Below, piece by piece: positions 62,560 through 64,000 of a DNA stretch of 64,000 nt. The stretch is from Chloroflexota bacterium. GTDB taxonomy: Bacteria; Chloroflexota; Dehalococcoidia; DSTF01; RBG-16-68-14. The stretch is from assembly GCA_029262675.1 (NCBI GenBank), contig JAJCYW010000002.1, positions 36,534-100,533 on the forward strand. The letters run 5' to 3'. Position 1 is the first letter of the stretch. Every line of letters begins with the position of its first letter. A program made the position numbers and the translations under genes. The notes under the pieces were generated by a model that was given only the letters and a program-made list of their open reading frames with translations, was not told where the DNA came from and ran no database searches.

Positions 62560-63936
62560 TTACCCCAAAGGACTCTCTACGCAGACCACGCTGCAGTCCG
62601 CGCCGTGGATGGCTTCGGCTTCCACGATCGCGTCTTCGACCGTCGGCGCGGGGATGAAGCCGACGCGCTCCGGCACTGCCGGGTCCTCCGCGCCGGCGAC
62701 GAAAACGCGACCGGCGTGCTTCAGCCGCTTGAGCGGATGCGTGGCTAGTATCGCGTGGACGGGGTGGAACGCCACGCCGTCGCGGTAGCGGTCGATGTAC
62801 TTGCCGTAGGTCGCGAACTCGTCGCCAAAACGCTCCGTGATCTCGTAGGGGTCGCGCGTCTCGGGCAGCACGCGCTCCCAGACCTCCTCGTAGGCCGGGT
62901 GGTGCTCGCGGTCCCACTCTTCGGGGCAGGGCGTGGCGATGATGACGCTGCAGCCGGGCTTGCCCAGCGCTTCGATGTAGCCGCCCATGTAGCCCATCGC
63001 TGAAGAGATCAGCGTTAGGATCGGGTTCATGCCGGCGAAGATGGCGTAGGGACTCCAGGCCGGCACACCGTAGATCACGACGTCCGCCGGCTCCGATTTC
63101 TGGTCGCGGCGCGGCGGGTGGCGCTGCTCCAGCACGGCCTGCGCCGCCGCGCGCGTCTCGGTGACGCCGCCGGCCCAGACGTGGCCGATGGTGTTGGCGT
63201 TGGCCAGGATCGTCTCGACCTTGAAGATGCGCTTGCCGAGCTTCTCCTCCAGGAACGCGCCCTGCTCGTTGAAGACCTGGTGCATGCGATTGTTTCGCAC
63301 GGACATCGACATGCCGTCCGGCGTGTGTGTCCAGCGGATCGAGTTCCACGTCGAGAGGCCGACGGCGACCGACTTCCAGCCGCCGCCGAAGCCGAGGTGG
63401 CAGGCGGCGTTGACGTAGACCGTGAGGTCGCTCTCGGCGACGAGGCGGTGGATGTCGACGTCGTAGCCGCTCTCGGTTGTTCCCAACGAGACGATGTTGT
63501 CTGCGTCCTCGGCATCGTGGCAGTAGACGCGGTCGCCGAAGCGGCGCACGAGGTCGTCGCCGATGACGGTCGCCAGCTCCTCGCCCGTAAACTTGCGGTG
63601 GAGGGCGTTCGCGCAGAGCAGCGTCACGTTCTTCTCCGGCACGCCCGCGCTGGCGAGATCGGCGAGCGCGGCCTCGATAGCCAGGCGGCGCACCGGGCCG
63701 GGTGACGTGACTGTCGGGTCGTCGAACGCGATCAGCGCGCGGCCGTTCTGCGGGACGAGGTCGGGGATCTTCGGCAGGCCCAGCGGCGCATCGAGCGCGG
63801 CGCGGACGGCGGTGGCCTGGTCCGCCACGGGCTCGACGCGCGTGCCACGGCCGCCGCCACCGCGTATGACGGTCGTGCGGTCGGGGAGCGATGCGGTGAC
63901 GGTTCCGGCTCCATACGCCAGCGTCTGCTCGATCAT
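62560..63936 (-). CDS. LarA-like (DUF2088) protein, lactate racemase-related
   Basis: The protein has 458 residues from the ATG at 63936 (GAGGAATCCT ribosome site); an ATG 12 bases earlier is weaker. The DUF2088 N-terminal domain shows LIAFDDPTVTSPGPVRR and ANALHRKFTGEELATVIGD. The Lys region HLGFGGGWKSVAVGLSTW corresponds to the segment binding the nickel-pincer nucleotide in LarA. A large C-terminal domain follows (ATPCPEEWDREHHPAYEEVW). True racemase activity is not established; other LarA homologues epimerise diverse 2-hydroxyacids. No larB, larC or larE gene is nearby. Confidence 0.82.
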   Translation of the reverse strand: MIEQTLAYGAGTVTASLPDRTTVIRGGGGRGTRVEPVADQATAVRAALDAPLGLPKIPDLVPQNGRALIAFDDPTVTSPGPVRRLAIEAALADLASAGVPEKNVTLLCANALHRKFTGEELATVIGDDLVRRFGDRVYCHDAEDADNIVSLGTTESGYDVDIHRLVAESDLTVYVNAACHLGFGGGWKSVAVGLSTWNSIRWTHTPDGMSMSVRNNRMHQVFNEQGAFLEEKLGKRIFKVETILANANTIGHVWAGGVTETRAAAQAVLEQRHPPRRDQKSEPADVVIYGVPAWSPYAIFAGMNPILTLISSAMGYMGGYIEALGKPGCSVIIATPCPEEWDREHHPAYEEVWERVLPETRDPYEITERFGDEFATYGKYIDRYRDGVAFHPVHAILATHPLKRLKHAGRVFVAGAEDPAVPERVGFIPAPTVEDAIVEAEAIHGADCSVVCVESPLG

Positions 63937-63960
63937 AGGATTCCTCATCTCTTGGGCGCT

Positions 63961-64000
63961 TCAGGCTGACCGCCTGTTGCGCTTGTGGTAGCGCAGCGCA
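63961..64000 (-). CDS. Possible 3' end of a gene cut by the window edge
   Basis: A minus-strand frame entering from the right edge reads ALRYHKRNRRSA and stops at 63961-63963, 24 bases upstream of the LarA-like start. Too short to identify. Confidence 0.25.
   Translation of the reverse strand, partial: ALRYHKRNRRSA

Overview
The window is high-GC, densely coded bacterial chromosome. It has no rRNA, no tRNA, no CRISPR array and no insertion sequence that I can see. Gene content suggests a Chloroflexota bacterium, probably Dehalococcoidia-like. The pointers are dockerin-like repeats on secreted proteins, a DUF3105 protein, the C5 haem pathway with a PAC2 protein, several acyl-CoA enzymes, a DUF2088/LarA-like protein, and frequent GTG and TTG starts. 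This placement is inferred from gene content, not from a marker-gene phylogeny.

Layout. 1-2.4 kb: two secreted dockerin-tailed proteins, a subtilisin-like protease cut by the window edge and a cupredoxin. 2.5-12 kb: acyl-CoA ligase, crotonase, alpha/beta hydrolase, metallo-beta-lactamase-fold hydrolase, IsdG-like monooxygenase, NAD-binding epimerase-like protein, DinB-fold protein, methyltransferase and arylsulfotransferase-like protein. 12-13.5 kb: a visibly AT-richer minus-strand islet with a membrane GAF protein and two small coupled unknowns. 13.6-22.7 kb: gyrB; an overlapping repair cluster (TrmO-like, HhH-GPD glycosylase, Mug/TDG glycosylase, zinc-ribbon membrane protein); pyrE, tatA, a hydroxyacid dehydrogenase, a TlpA-like protein and a double-psi barrel surface protein. 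22.8-30.8 kb, all minus: redoxin, lgt, ResB, ResA-like, M23 peptidase, nadD, obg, dnaA. 31.2-37.8 kb: coaX-coaBC, then an EEP nuclease and MFS exporter, a MerR regulator with a divergent two-gene unit, and pepA. 38-41.2 kb: RidA, PAP2-like, DUF3105 and DegV. 41.3-45 kb: rpsO, pnp, dapB. 45.2-55.4 kb: a long haem/sirohaem operon (regulator, precorrin-2 dehydrogenase, hemA, hemC, cobA-hemD fusion, PAC2, hemB, YggX-like, HAD, hemL, phosphatase). 55.5-64 kb: SRPBCC protein, dnaN, an ArsM-like methyltransferase, thioesterase, acyl-CoA dehydrogenase, nitronate monooxygenase, three tiny two-helix membrane proteins, a second DinB-fold protein and a LarA-like protein.

The strongest unusual signal is at 57568-58353. 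The ArsM-like methyltransferase has an in-frame TGA exactly where its family carries a conserved cysteine. The frame stays open for 56 family-like codons after it. A compact 7-bp hairpin with a GGA loop begins 10 nt after the TGA, as expected of a bacterial SECIS element, so this is a candidate selenoprotein. Other notable points are a textbook MerR operator (a perfect dyad in a 19-bp promoter spacer) driving two unknown genes, a strong promoter plus dyad in front of the haem-operon regulator, and dnaA, gyrB and dnaN scattered over 43 kb with a small DnaA-box cluster upstream of dnaA. There is also an Arg/Gly-rich repeat tail on PNPase, a YggX homologue with a tetracysteine site, and a tandem pair of equal-length mini membrane proteins.
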